Assembly (NCBI GenBank): GCA_029747015.1
Contig: JAKOGI010000005.1
Location: forward strand, 672,191-736,190
DNA from: Carnegiea gigantea
Taxonomy: Eukaryota; Streptophyta; Magnoliopsida; Caryophyllales; Cactaceae
Reading direction: 5' to 3'
DNA: 64,000 bases
A model generated the notes under the pieces. The model saw only the letters and a list, made by a program, of their open reading frames with translations. It searched no databases and was not told where the DNA came from. This document shows, one piece after another, positions 47,420-58,479 of the stretch (positions are counted from its first letter, which is position 1; each line of letters starts with the position of its first letter). A program made the position numbers and the translations under genes.

Positions 47420-47473
<54 letters not shown>
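47420..47473. repeat. (AT)n microsatellite
   Basis: Uninterrupted TA dinucleotide tract of about 54 bp, 650 bp upstream of the TPR-like pseudogene. Confidence 0.98.
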
Positions 47474-47476
<3 letters not shown>

Positions 47477-48117
47477 AGCTCTTATTCTCCAGTAGCCTCT
47501 ATCTCTCATATTATTGTGCCTGAATTATTTTTATTCTATTTTTTTTAATTAACCTTTGTTTTATCAAAATCAAAGTGTTGTTACCTTATAAAAGAGTAAA
47601 GCGCTTCTATTGTAATACATGCATAATGTATTATTGTATAATATATAAATTGAATGTTGATATAGTAGTCAATTTTTTTTTTTTCAAATTTACTAAGAAA
47701 TATGAAGCCAAACTTTGGCCCAAACTTACTTGCTTGAGGGCCGTCGCCGGTCGAGCTTCCCCCCCTAACTAACAATTTGCTCTGTTTTTTTTTTATTTCC
47801 TTTTAGTCCAGTTTTCTCTTCTTCGCTTTAGCGTCGATTACGATTTTGGGGAATCAACTGTGGTCCTGCCTGCTACCTACCAATAGTCGACACACAAGGC
47901 AACTGGAAGATTTTCGCGACAAACCTATTCACGACAGTATTAGCCCTCGTTCGAGCCAAATTCAGGTGCAATTGGTCTTCTTTTTAACCCATACTGCTTT
48001 GATTTTGTGAAATTTTGATTCTCTTTATTAATTTAGGGTACTAGTTCTATGCTTGGAAGAATCCACCTTAGTCAATCTCTATGATATTGGTCTGGGTTGA
48101 AACTTTTGTTTGACATC

Positions 48118-49508
48118 ATGGACCCTTTATTAGATTGGGGCATCGAAAATTCCCTTCTAGCTGCTATGATTTGTGTTCATCTCACCGAGGAAGCGTTGGA
48201 GGAACTTGGTCAGGTAGTTGTACAAATGGAAGGACCTCATGAAATTCCTCATAGAGTTCGATATTTGAAGGACGAAGGAAATAAAAGTTTCAAGAAGGGT
48301 GAGTTCGCTCTGGCCTTGGGCCTTTATAAGCACGCTCTCAAGCTATTATGCTTTGGTTGTATGTTGCTGAGGGAGATGATGACGTTTTTCCAGTTTGGCC
48401 ATTACTCTTAATCTTAATCTAGCTGCTTCTGAGCTCAAACAAGGGCAGTTTGACAACGTCATGACTCTGTGGTCATTGATTCCTAATTTCAAGCCTTGTC
48501 ATACCAAAGCTTTGTTTAGAAGAGCAAAGGCAGCATTGAGTTTATATAATATTCGGCAAGCTTTGTGTGATTTGAGGAAGGCCAATTGAATTGATCCAAA
48601 TAATATAGAGCTTGTTAAGGAACTTCAAAATTTTGAAAGGATACATTCCCAGAGTGACGAGAAGCGTAGGGAGGTGCACAGTCAAGAAAACCTTAATAAG
48701 CGTGTAGGAAAACGAAAGTGCTTGGAAGCTGATCCTAGCAGCGAGAAAAAGGGAAAGAGTACTGTTATCGGCACCCCTATTATGGTAGGGAAGATGAGAT
48801 GTTTTTTGAAGTCGGAGAGCCGTCCAAGCCTCTAGAGGAAGATCAAACGAGTGTAGATGGGTGTGACCAAACCTTTTTTATGTCTAGTACTAATGGTCCC
48901 AACTTAAGAGAAGAAGCTAGCTGCCAAAGGATGAGCATGGAGGCAGTGAGCAAAGGGGATAGTATAATTAGAGATTTGAAGATGGAATCGGATAAATGCA
49001 GCACTACTCTTGATATAGAATCAATTCCCACGACATACGTGGAGGATGATCATATTGCAAAAGCAGGAAAGGTGCAGCATGATGATGGGAAAGTGATGCC
49101 TGAGAATGTACGCGAAGGTGAACTGGGAGCTTGCGATTCTCAATGTACAAACATGATTTTGGACAATGGATGTTTTGTGAAAGATGATAGTTCAACTCAA
49201 GTTGAAGCCACTAAGCTCTGCATTGAGGGGGATAACTCAAGTAGTGAGTCTATTATGAGAGTAAAAGAATTTGACCACATGGAGGAATTGACACACGGGA
49301 GCTTGCTCAAGTATCGGCTCCAACAAAATTCGAAGAAAAGAATGCAAATCCAAAGTCAGTGCCACCTGATGTGACCTCTGTGAAGAGTCGGGATTACTTC
49401 ATGAGGTCAGCACCTACTTCCAATGGCAAATTTGCGACCAGAAATGTAGTGTATAAGCTCATAGGTAACACCACTAGACGGCGTTCATTAAAACTTATTT
49501 GTCTATAA
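48118..49508 (+). pseudogene. TPR-domain protein copy, frame-broken, intronless
   Basis: From the ATG at 48118: MDPLLDWGIENSLLAAMICV, EALEELGQVVVQMEGPHEIP, then a TPR-like segment YLKDEGNKSFKKGEFALALG with LYKHALKLLCF. Near 48360-48400 two one-base losses move the frame to LNLNLAASELKQGQFDNVM and PCHTKALFRRAKAALSL, another TPR-like repeat. A TGA follows RKAN at about 48587. The sequence continues IDPNNIELVKELQ and KRKCLEADPSSEKKGKSTVI, then shifts again into an acidic, Ser-rich stretch (48799-49374). A last shift gives KSRDYFMRSAPTSNGKFATR, ending at TAA 49508. No intron is visible, so it may be a processed copy. The parent looks like a plant TPR co-chaperone-type protein, but I cannot name it. 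Confidence 0.72.
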
Positions 49509-50340
49509 GAAGCAGCTTACCAAAGGATTGAACTGGGAAACAGTCTTGAATTATTTGATAACCACATGGTATCATATATGGTGATTCGTACTCATCGTAG
49601 TGATCACTAGAGTCAGCAAAGCAATATCATGGACAGAGTTAGCAAAGAGCATCATACACCTAATGCATTTCAATTCTCAGCTCAACAAAACAAAGAATAT
49701 AAGAGACAGAAGCAATGTCGCAGGAAGAAATCTCGGGCCCGACAAAGAACGAACATTCCGCGACCAGCTCAGGAGTCCAATATTGGCGAGGATAGGTATG
49801 AACTTAAGTTATTTAATGCTAACTCAATTGCTTGGTATAGGGAAGATTGCAATCTTGGCAAGCGAATCAAGCGTTAGAGATACAGTGGCGATAATCAATT
49901 CGATCAAGGGACTCATCTTGGCAGGCTATGTGGTAAGGGGAAAGCTGAAGGGTCAAGGTTGGAAGGCGCCCAACTGCTAAACAAAAAACTAGTTGTTTGT
50001 CAATGGAATGATAATGGAGGTTGTAATATAATTTGTCATAACGTCTCTATATATTTTTGGATAACTGTTGTAGGTATAGATGTAAGATAGGCAACAGATT
50101 CTCTTATATCGTCTTTTTTTTAATGATTAATATAATGTGCATCACCTTACTGACAAAAAACAAAACTAACTTACTGTATTGCAACTTTCCATCATTGTGT
50201 TTGTGTACACGGTTCTTTCGAACCGCGGATCCGGTCGGGTCCACCTTAAAGTCATTTTCAAGAACCTACCTTGCTGTTTCATTTTGCATCATTCAAAATC
50301 GTTCGGAAAAAACGATCTCGCAATAAAATCTTTATTTAAA
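49509..50340 (+). other. Unassigned sequence after the TPR-like copy, with a basic 82-aa open frame
   Basis: An ATG frame at 49629-49877 encodes a basic, Gln/Arg-rich peptide (EYKRQKQCRRKKSRARQRT) with no domain I recognise. A second overlapping frame reaches 49977. Near 50322 an AATAAA is followed within about 15 bp by A-rich sequence. This could be the 3' part of the same duplicated transcript or unrelated. No function assigned. Confidence 0.3.
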
Positions 50341-51462
50341 AAAACAAAAAACAAAGCAATACGCAAGTCACGTGCGGTTGACAGATTCCATTTGCTCCGT
50401 TGTCATGGAAGTACTAGTGAATGGCAGTCGCATTTATGTTATTTCAAGGACCATTGTAGTCAGAGCCCAGAGGAATGCTTGGGTGTCATTTTGAGAGCTC
50501 GTAAATACTAGCAATTTACTCAATATAAATAGAGTAATTTGTCAACGAATACAATATTGAATTTAAGTTACGTTATAGAATAATTTCTTTTCGCTAATGA
50601 AATTTCACATAACATCATTTTTAAATCGAAAAGATCAAAAAATAAGTACTTTATTAGAGTCACACTAATCATGTCTATTTTTTTAACAGATAAATATATT
50701 ACTAGTGGAAAATTTTAGGCTTGAATTATATATTGAATCAAATATAATAAGGTGACTTGTAAAATCGTTTCATACGTCTTCTTTATAGATCAGTAGACAC
50801 TTAGTATCTTCCCAATAAGTTAGATTTTTCCTAGCTACCTTGACTCTGAACTTGTTTGAGACAATACCTTTGTACTTTGCAAAGCTAATGTCATATCCCT
50901 CGAGTCGTATTTTCCGTTAATAATTTTTTTAATTAATTTATTTCAAAAAGATTAATATTTTGAGACAAAAAAGAGCCTTAGAATAGTTCTTACAAACCAC
51001 AAAATATTTAATAGAACATTAGGGAATTAGGAGGTCTTTTAAACTGTTTCATAAAACAATTAGAGGTAATCAAAATAAATTATCTAAATCATGCATTAAC
51101 TCTTAAGACTATTACAAATTAAATAAAAATTATTCATTTAAGATGTATGTTTTTTTTAGTGAATAATTAACACATACGTACAACCTAAACGAAATCAAAC
51201 ATTAACCCAAAAGACAGACTTGATAATTCATTATTGGTTAGAGGGGGGAAAAGGTAGCCAAAGGGGGTGATGGGTGGTCAATCGGGACAAGACAACTATG
51301 TATTGAATAGAAGGTGTGTTTTCGTTTTATCATCACTGCTTTGCAACCTCCTAGTGCTGTGCATGTGCACTTTATTATTTCTTTTTTTCACTAATATAAA
51401 TAATTGTAATTGTAAATATATTAAAGTCCTTGGAATGATAAAATGCTGCATATATATATATA

Positions 51463-51544
<82 letters not shown>

Positions 51545-52086
51545 ATTGCCATTCTCCTATGTTGCTAACATCCCATCCCATCCACCCTTTGGGTTTTCAC
51601 AACTTTCCACAACTTTTAGGCATAAAAATATCAATTTTCCACCGAATTAAAGTTTGTATCTGTTTGATTTATATATATCACGGCTAAGCTAAACCATTCA
51701 TGCCTTTATCAACTTGCATTCTTTTTTTTGGTTTTGTTTTGTTTAGATGAAGTTTAACTTTGTTCAAAGAGCAACATTTAAAAAAAAAAAAAAAAACTGA
51801 ACATAAGGTCTGATATGTGCGTATCATCAGTTTTAATTGCTAGATAGTTTTTTTTTGGCTTATTGAAAAAATGCATTCTGATAAAGAAAATATATGGGGA
51901 GAATAAATTATGTAAAATTCAGGTTTTTATGTAAATACAAACCAGATTATTTTATTTGTTCTATTGTTATCTCAATCTTTGATTTGCAAAATTGGGATTT
52001 GAATTTCCTTTGTATAAGTGATTGTATCTCCCTTACACTAGAAATAAAATATCATACATGTATTTAATAAGAATGACATAAATTTA
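50341..52086. other. Gene-free spacer with long interrupted (TA)n tract
   Basis: A TA tract with two internal TCTA interruptions spans 51450-51541. The Tyr-Ile repeat frame across it is an artefact. No other feature seen. Confidence 0.65.
51450..51541. repeat. (TA)n microsatellite with two TC interruptions
   Basis: About 92 bp of TA dinucleotides broken twice by TCTA. Confidence 0.97.
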
Positions 52087-52522
52087 GGCCATGTTCGGCA
52101 ATATTAACTGTTTAGATAGCGGATAACAATTCAAGTAGCGGATAGCTGTTTAAATAGCGGATAACTTTTCTAATTTAGCTGTTAGCGGATAGTTATTTAG
52201 ATGAGCAGTTTAAACTAATGTGTTCGGTAAATTTAGCTGTTAAGTTAGCTGATTAATGTAAATTGACATAACAGAATATAGATAATGTCCAAAGATAACA
52301 TTTTTAAATGATATTTTTTGGCTAAAAAATATGAAACGCTACTTTTAAATGTTAAACGTTAATACTATTAGCTTTTTTTAAAATGCTGCTTAAAACGCTA
52401 AACGCTACTTGAAATGTTAGTCAAAATACTAGTTTACCAAACACTAAAAATTAACTAATTAGTGCATTGACCTCATCAAAATGCTGAACGCTATCCAAAA
52501 CGCTATTGTCGAACAAGGTCTT
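52087..52522. mobile_element. MITE-like element with internal AGCGGATA/CGCTA words
   Basis: The left end GGCCATGTTCGGCAATATT and the right end in reverse, AGACCTTGTTCGACAATAGC, are imperfect inverted repeats. The left half repeats TAGCGGATA four to five times; the right half repeats AACGCTA in the opposite sense. About 436 bp, non-coding. Confidence 0.78.
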
Positions 52523-53502
52523 AATTTGTGTATTCTATGAATCTCTTTTTATTTTTCAAAACGACAATGATATAGTAAAATTTTCTTTATTAGCAGGTGT
52601 ATTACACGCGAACCTTTTCATATGAAAGTTTATGTACTTGACGTACTTGACTTCGAAATCTGGATTCTTGATATATCGTGGAAATTGTTATATATAATTG
52701 CTAATCAAATAAAATAAAAAGCATGCTAACAACCAATTTCAATTATTTGGAGAAATAGCCAAATGGAAGAACTTGCGCAAAAGAACTCACATGGCGATTT
52801 GTAAATAAGTTGCGTAAACATTTTTAGAAATGTATTCGAAAGAATATAATTTTAATTCTCTCATAAAAATTAAGCACTATGCTACTAGGTTACCCCTAAA
52901 AGCATCACCATATATGGGTAATCAAGTACATGATATGTCATTTTTGATGTGATACTCATCTCTCGAGTTTATAAGAAAAATCTTGTTGTGTTATCTTCAA
53001 TTTGGTTTGCCCCTTATCTTTTGTGGATCGGCTAATTTTATATGTGGGATTATTTAAGATATAACAAACACAACAACGATGCAAGGAAGTGGGTGAATGA
53101 CAACCACCAACCCTACATACATAGTACCAAACAAGGCACTAAGAATTAGGTCCATAATTTAACTAGTTAAATCCTAAAGCAATCATAACTCCCTTTGTTA
53201 TAACTATTCAAGAAATTCTAGTTTACATCTTAAGTCTTGTATGGCTATGTATTAATTCAAATTTTAAGGTGAGATGATCTTATAATAATTATTATGAGAT
53301 TTTTAATATGATAGTAGCAAGTAACAAATGTATTAATATAATTTCTATTATATTTTTGTCTTCACGCAGATCGAAATTCATTTAAAAAATGTTGCTATAT
53401 CATATCATCTAAGGATGCATCAACTTTGAGCTTTAATTACTTGAACCTAAACTTACTAGAGTATAATTACTTGAATAATATACGGAACACATTGTACTCC
53501 CT

Positions 53503-53555
<53 letters not shown>

Positions 53556-53704
53556 CATGTACTCCCTACTGTATAATCATATACATAACTAGCATGTGCG
53601 GTTTTCCCAACTTTTTTCGATAAGTTCTTTTTTTATGAATCTATACTAAAAATTTGAATTCAAACAACACATTATTAAAAACAAACACATAAGTTTGTTA
53701 TATA
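52523..53704. other. Gene-free spacer
   Basis: AT-rich sequence with an (AT)n tract at 53505-53552. No gene seen. Confidence 0.65.
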
Positions 53705-53948
53705 TAGAGTTGAGTAACGGATCCATTCGAGTTGACCCATTTAATAAACTGGTCAATTTCGTGTCAGCCTTGCAAATAGTTTAGATCTACTCAAAATTGA
53801 AAAATAACATATTTTTAAGTTAAATGGTCAAATCGTGTCAATTTCGGGTCGAAATAAGATCGGTTCGTATTGGGTTCGTGTTTCTCTTAGTAACTTCAAG
53901 TCAAATTCGGATAGGGTTATCGTGTTGGGTCAGACTTTTCCAACTCTA
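53705..53948 (-). mobile_element. hAT-type MITE, copy B (244 bp), inverted relative to copy A
   Basis: Begins TAGAGTTGAG and ends TTTTCCAACTCTA. Flanked by GTTATATA and ATTATATA, an 8-bp target duplication with one mismatch. Read in reverse it aligns with 6325-6558 along its length (shared AGTTACT, GAGAGAAACACGAACCC or AAGAGAAACACGAACCC, TTATTTTTCAATTTTGAG, TTGACACGA). Confidence 0.87.
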
Positions 53949-54255
53949 ATTATATATGCAATGAATGGATGAATTATAAAATTAAATTTAACAACCACAT
54001 TGAAGTATTGACTTTTGGCATCCATGTTTTGTCAATCAAGCTGTCACTATTGACTAGCAAATAAACAGGAGCAGCTTATGATCATCAGACACACAACCAA
54101 AACCACAGAACAGTACTCAACCTTGTCACGTGGCTGAGGGAGGGGTAAAAAAGGGGTTGACTTGATAACAGTAACTGGTTGACTCCTGATTAAGGAGTTC
54201 TAATTGAAACCTGAAGGCAAAGCACATATCATTAGTGCACTGATCTCATTTAAAT

Positions 54256-55315
54256 GGGTGTTTGACCTTGATTTTGAAACTGCTTTTAGCATTTTGAAAT
54301 AGAAATTGGAACAAACGCTCATTTTTTCAAAAGTGAAAAAAGTTTTTGAAAAGTGATTTTAGGGAGAAAAACCTCCAAAAGCAGAAGCACCAAATGGTGC
54401 TTCTGTTTCTGCTTCTGACTAATGGATGCGGTATATTAAGTATTTATTTTATATCTTTGATAATTAGGCCCTTATGAATACAACTAATTCTTTTCTACTT
54501 CTTACATAATGGCCTGTCAAATTTGCTTTCTTAGAATTTCTCTCTCCTCTCCTCTTTACCCCCAGTCTCTATTTGAGCTTATCTCTTCTCAAAGGCTTCC
54601 AACCCTTCTCAATTGAAATTACTCATTGCAAATTCAGTTTATGTCTCACATAAATGCTATTCTAGCATGAATCTAATTATAGAACAGGAAATGCTAGTGT
54701 TGTAAATTTTTTTTAACCCAAATTTGACATAAAACTGCTTGTAGCACCCTCCCCAAAAAAAAGAAGTGAAAAAATTGACATAAAATCCCGCTCAATGTAT
54801 ACTTCATATGCAATAAGCAAACAAATATGAAAAGAATTAAAAGAGTAATGATTGAATAATGACCAGCTTTTATATGGTGTTTCTGGTGAATTATAGTTTA
54901 CTTGTCAGTTTCTCTCTCCTCTTTTCTTTATTTTTTATGTTCAACGCATGTCTCTCGTTTTTTTCCTAAGGGGCGCTTATGAGATCATAGTTTTTCATAA
55001 GTTGAAGTATGAAATGAGAATTTAGATGTGTTACAATGGCGTCAGCTAGCAAGGAGTCGAAGGATTTATCAATAATAATCTTCGCTAGTTGCATCCGTAG
55101 ATAAGCCACAGAGGAAAAAAAAAAATGAAAAGGAAGAGGTTATGCATATGAAATGCAAATCACTTTCATAAAAGCAAGATCAAACAGTTTAAATTTCTAA
55201 AAAACACTTCCATTATAAGCTTGGCCAAACACTTATGAATTTGTGTAAAAATAATTTTTGGCAAAAATGCTTTTAATAAGTAGAAATATTTTTGTAAAAG
55301 TTTGACCAAACACCC
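54256..55315. mobile_element. Non-autonomous hAT-like element, about 1.06 kb
   Basis: The left end GGGTGTTTGACCTTGATTTT and the right end in reverse, GGGTGTTTGGTCAAACTTTT, are inverted repeats. Subterminal zones carry AAGTGAAAAAAGTTTTTG-like words and an AGAAGCACC...GGTGCTTCT palindrome near 54380-54410. The interior has no transposase frame. Confidence 0.7.
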
Positions 55316-55967
55316 TTAATTAAGTAGTTAATCAGTTTTAACAGCTCTGTTTTAGTTAGTAATAATCTGTATGTAGCGATTACCGGTAACGGTCACTGCA
55401 ACTAGGGATGTGTGAGTCACGTGCCGCGTGCGATGGCATGGATTGATTTTGTCCATATTTTCGAGTTAAATTAAATTTAATTTTTGAGGCCGGGAAACAC
55501 GGGACTTCTACTACTAGCTTGCTGAAACCCTTTACCCCGTCCCCCATGTGCCTCTCTCTTTCTCTCTCCTGCTCTGTAAATGTATCTGGATAAGATGTTA
55601 ATTACCAATGAAATAATGCCAGCCCAAACTCATATGAAAGCTAGTACAATTAATAAGTGTACCCCTAGCCTAGTCTAATGTTTGTGTTCCAAGGTTATAG
55701 CAAGGTACTATTAGCTAGTTGCACAAGAAAGGTGTATTCATGGGTTAGATTGGATCTAGAGAGATCATTAGATTAATTAATGTTGAATCTAGTTGTAAGT
55801 TACTTGATGATAGTTAAGGGGTCAGCTCAATCTGAGTTAGTCACGATAACATTAAATATGAGCGTTAAATCAATTGTTACTTATTTGTATAGATGAATGG
55901 TGAATTTCCAATAGTAACTTTGTGAATGGGGCTTTTATTTGCTAGCAACGGAGAGAATTTAGTAAGG
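55316..55967. other. Gene-free spacer
   Basis: AT-rich, with a small GC-rich patch holding CACGTG at 55418 and a CT-rich stretch near 55555-55570. No gene seen. Confidence 0.55.
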
Positions 55968-56073
55968 GTATGTTCTTTTCGTGGGTTAATTTTAAAATAT
56001 CAATTTCAACCTATTTCAACCCACTTCACCTTTCTACCTATCCAAATTTATCCACGAAAGAACAGACCCTAAA
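55968..56073. mobile_element. Short MITE related to 26886-27232
   Basis: About 106 bp. Begins AGGGTATGTTCTTTTCGTGG and ends CCACGAAAGAACAGACCCT. The interior is TTTCAACCTATTTCAACCCA plus CTTCACC, the same degenerate unit that fills the 26.8-27.4 kb element. Confidence 0.85.
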
Positions 56074-56673
56074 GTAATAGTTGTTCTCCCTTTCATGAAA
56101 GCTAAGTCAGTTGCAAAATTGATGCATATATTGTTTTTTAGTTGGAGATAGAGAAAGCATCAAGAATTCAAGATTCCCCAAAAATGAATATGAGTCTGAG
56201 TAGGATGACACCCGTCTCCACATGAGAGAACTAAACTCAAATCAATTAGCTAGTTTTACATTACTTACCATCCTTTATGTTGTGCCTTCCCCTATGAGGT
56301 GTGTAGTAAAAAATGGGTAAAACCAGCTTTTTTTTTTTGGGGGGGGAGGGGGGATTGGAAGGTGTGAGCAAGGGATACCTTGAATTAATAGTCAAGGCAT
56401 TATGTTACTGATGAAACGGGCTAAGTTCATTTTGGCACATCAACAGTAAAGTAGTTGAGCTTCCACGGTTGGTTCCAATTTTATTTTGTTAATAAAATCA
56501 GGTGCTTACTTTGTATGTAGTCCACAACTATTAAAGTTACGACATATTGTCTCGAGGTCTAAGCATCAATCTCTAAACCTAAATCATAAACAGTTACTTT
56601 GAATTTAATTATTATTTGTACACTTCACTAGCTATAATAATAATAATAATAATAATAATTATTATTATTATTA

Positions 56674-56708
<35 letters not shown>

Positions 56709-57394
56709 GTGATTATTGTTATTATTATTATAACAATTAGGAGTGCATAACCATTACAATAGTAATTTTATTTATTTTTTTATATAACATCTATAATTTT
56801 TACTTGGCAAATCAATATATTTACCTGGTTCAATTAAAATTTTTTTGACATATAAAGTCTTCAGAATTTCTGGTTTAAATTTAAATGAACTATAATAAAT
56901 ACAATACAATGGTATACATACTACAAAAGAAAAGTGAGAATTTCAAAAAATTATACTCATTAATTACACCACTTCTTATTCTCTGAAATTATAGGAGGAC
57001 CATATTATTTAGGCAAGCATGCCCACAATTTGAAAATACTTCTAGTTGATCTAAAAGCGCCGGTGTCCTACTATTATCGAGAGACAAACAAAGCAGTTGA
57101 TTTCTTAGCCAAAACGACTATTATCTTTTACTTTAGCGGTGAATTTTTACGTTTTAAAATCTCATTCACATAAAACTATAAGTTATTATAGGCGAATAAT
57201 ATTGAAACTGCTTAGCCTTATCCAATTACGAATTGAATTCTTGATCCTCTGCACTACAAGAAAAGGGCAAGGTAATTAATGAGCATCTGAATGTAAAGTT
57301 TTAATCATCATAAATAGTGTAGGCAAATCTAGAAATAAATCCACCTTCTAATGTTTAACAAGTTCAATGACAACGTTCCCATTCTTATGACAAA
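56074..57394. other. Gene-free spacer with T/G homopolymer and ATT palindrome
   Basis: T and G runs (about 56331-56353) form another T-then-G junction. (ATA)n followed by (TTA)n at 56633-56733 forms a self-complementary tract. No gene seen. Confidence 0.65.
56633..56733. repeat. (ATA)n-(TTA)n palindromic trinucleotide tract
   Basis: About nine AAT units switch to TTA units around 56659, giving a perfect palindrome at the centre. The TTA arm is longer and has GTT and GTGATT interruptions. Confidence 0.95.
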
Positions 57395-58204
57395 GGCCCT
57401 GTTCTATTTCGCATTTTTTAGGATTTAGTTAAGAGTTTACATCTCCTTACAGCTTCTTACATCTCCTTACAACTTCTTACATCTTCTTGCATCTCCTTAC
57501 ATCTTCTTACATCTCCTTACATCTTCATATATCTTCTTACATCTCATAGATTTTCTATAACATTCATTTATTTTAGTTATAGAAATATGTATATTTTTTT
57601 AATGATACTACAAATATACAAAATTTATAAATATCTCATGAGCACAACATTTACATAAACATAAAAACATAATATAACGACGTAAATTATATTTGAGTTT
57701 CGACATGAAACATATATTATTATAGATGACTATGTATTTATTTATATTTAAAATTATTTACTTTAAAAAGGAATTTATTTCAAGAGTTGTATTCTATTTT
57801 GTCAAAAAAAAATTTTTTTTGTTATACTTTGCTTATTCGATCAAATTAATGTTCATATAAAAAATTTTGGATGAAATTTTATTCACCAAATTTATGGGGA
57901 TGAATATATTTTATTGTTGTGCAATTAACTTAATTAATTGTTTATTTTTAATAAGTATATTATTTTAATATTATTATTTTTCATCCAAAACATTTAATGT
58001 AAAATAAATTATACTATACAACTCTTCAACAATTCAACAACTCCTTATATCAATCTTTACAGCTCCTTATAGTTTCTTACACCTCCTTACATCTCTTTAT
58101 AGCTGCTCACATCTTCTTACAACTCTTTACAATTTTTTACAACTTCTTCTATCTTTTTATATCTATTTATTTATCTAAAATGTGAAATAAAACAAACCTA
58201 AAAA
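57395..58204. mobile_element. Non-autonomous DNA transposon with arrays of TTACATCTCC-type subterminal repeats
   Basis: The left end GGCCCTGTTCTATTTCGCAT and the right end in reverse, TTTGTTTTATTTCACATTTT, are imperfect inverted repeats. About ten degenerate CTTCTTACAT or CTCCTTACAT units lie at 57437-57545, and a similar array at 58020-58165 in the same direct orientation. The central 480 bp are AT-rich and non-coding. About 810 bp in all. Confidence 0.75.
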
Positions 58205-58479
58205 GTAACAGTAAAAGTAAAGAAATACACCGGAGATCCATAAGAAAGATCCCCACCGGATCAAATTAAATATCCCAAAAAACACTTCCTCGGGATTGCC
58301 AACACCATAAACAATTACCTCCCCCCCAAAAAAAAGTAGGGACTTATTACTTATACATGGAGTCGAAAGCACCCGTCATAACGCCGTTACGCCCCCCGCC
58401 GCAACGCCGTCAAACGTAACGCCGTTTCCGAAGGAGGGCGCCAGCGTATAAAAGATCTCCACACTGCAGTGGCCAGAGT
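58205..58479 (+). promoter_or_regulatory. BIM1/BIM2-like core promoter
   Basis: A TATA box TATAAAAG lies at 58447-58454, predicting transcription start near 58480. Just upstream, AACGCCGT occurs three times (58380-58387, 58403-58410, 58418-58425), with a fourth partial ACGCC at 58389. A C9A8-type junction is at about 58319-58336. The downstream leader is GA-rich. Confidence 0.7.

Larger units (their letters stand above)
42834..47780. other. Gene-free, AT-rich spacer
   Basis: No gene supported over 5 kb. It contains CACGTG at 43328, 43757, 43803, 43837, 46311 and 46333, CT tracts at 46187-46216 and 46717-46735, and long AT tracts listed separately. Small open frames have no domain. Confidence 0.6.

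Noticed and set aside
48799..49374. 191-codon frame as an independent gene
   Set aside because: It is the acidic middle part of the broken TPR-protein copy and starts after a frameshift, so it was merged into the pseudogene.
51267..51650. 127-codon frame with long Tyr-Ile repeats
   Set aside because: It is a translation of the (TA)n microsatellite.
57437..57545. CRISPR-like spaced repeats (TTACATCTCC units)
   Set aside because: Units are degenerate, contiguous and inside a DNA transposon in a plant genome; there are no unique spacers of fixed length.
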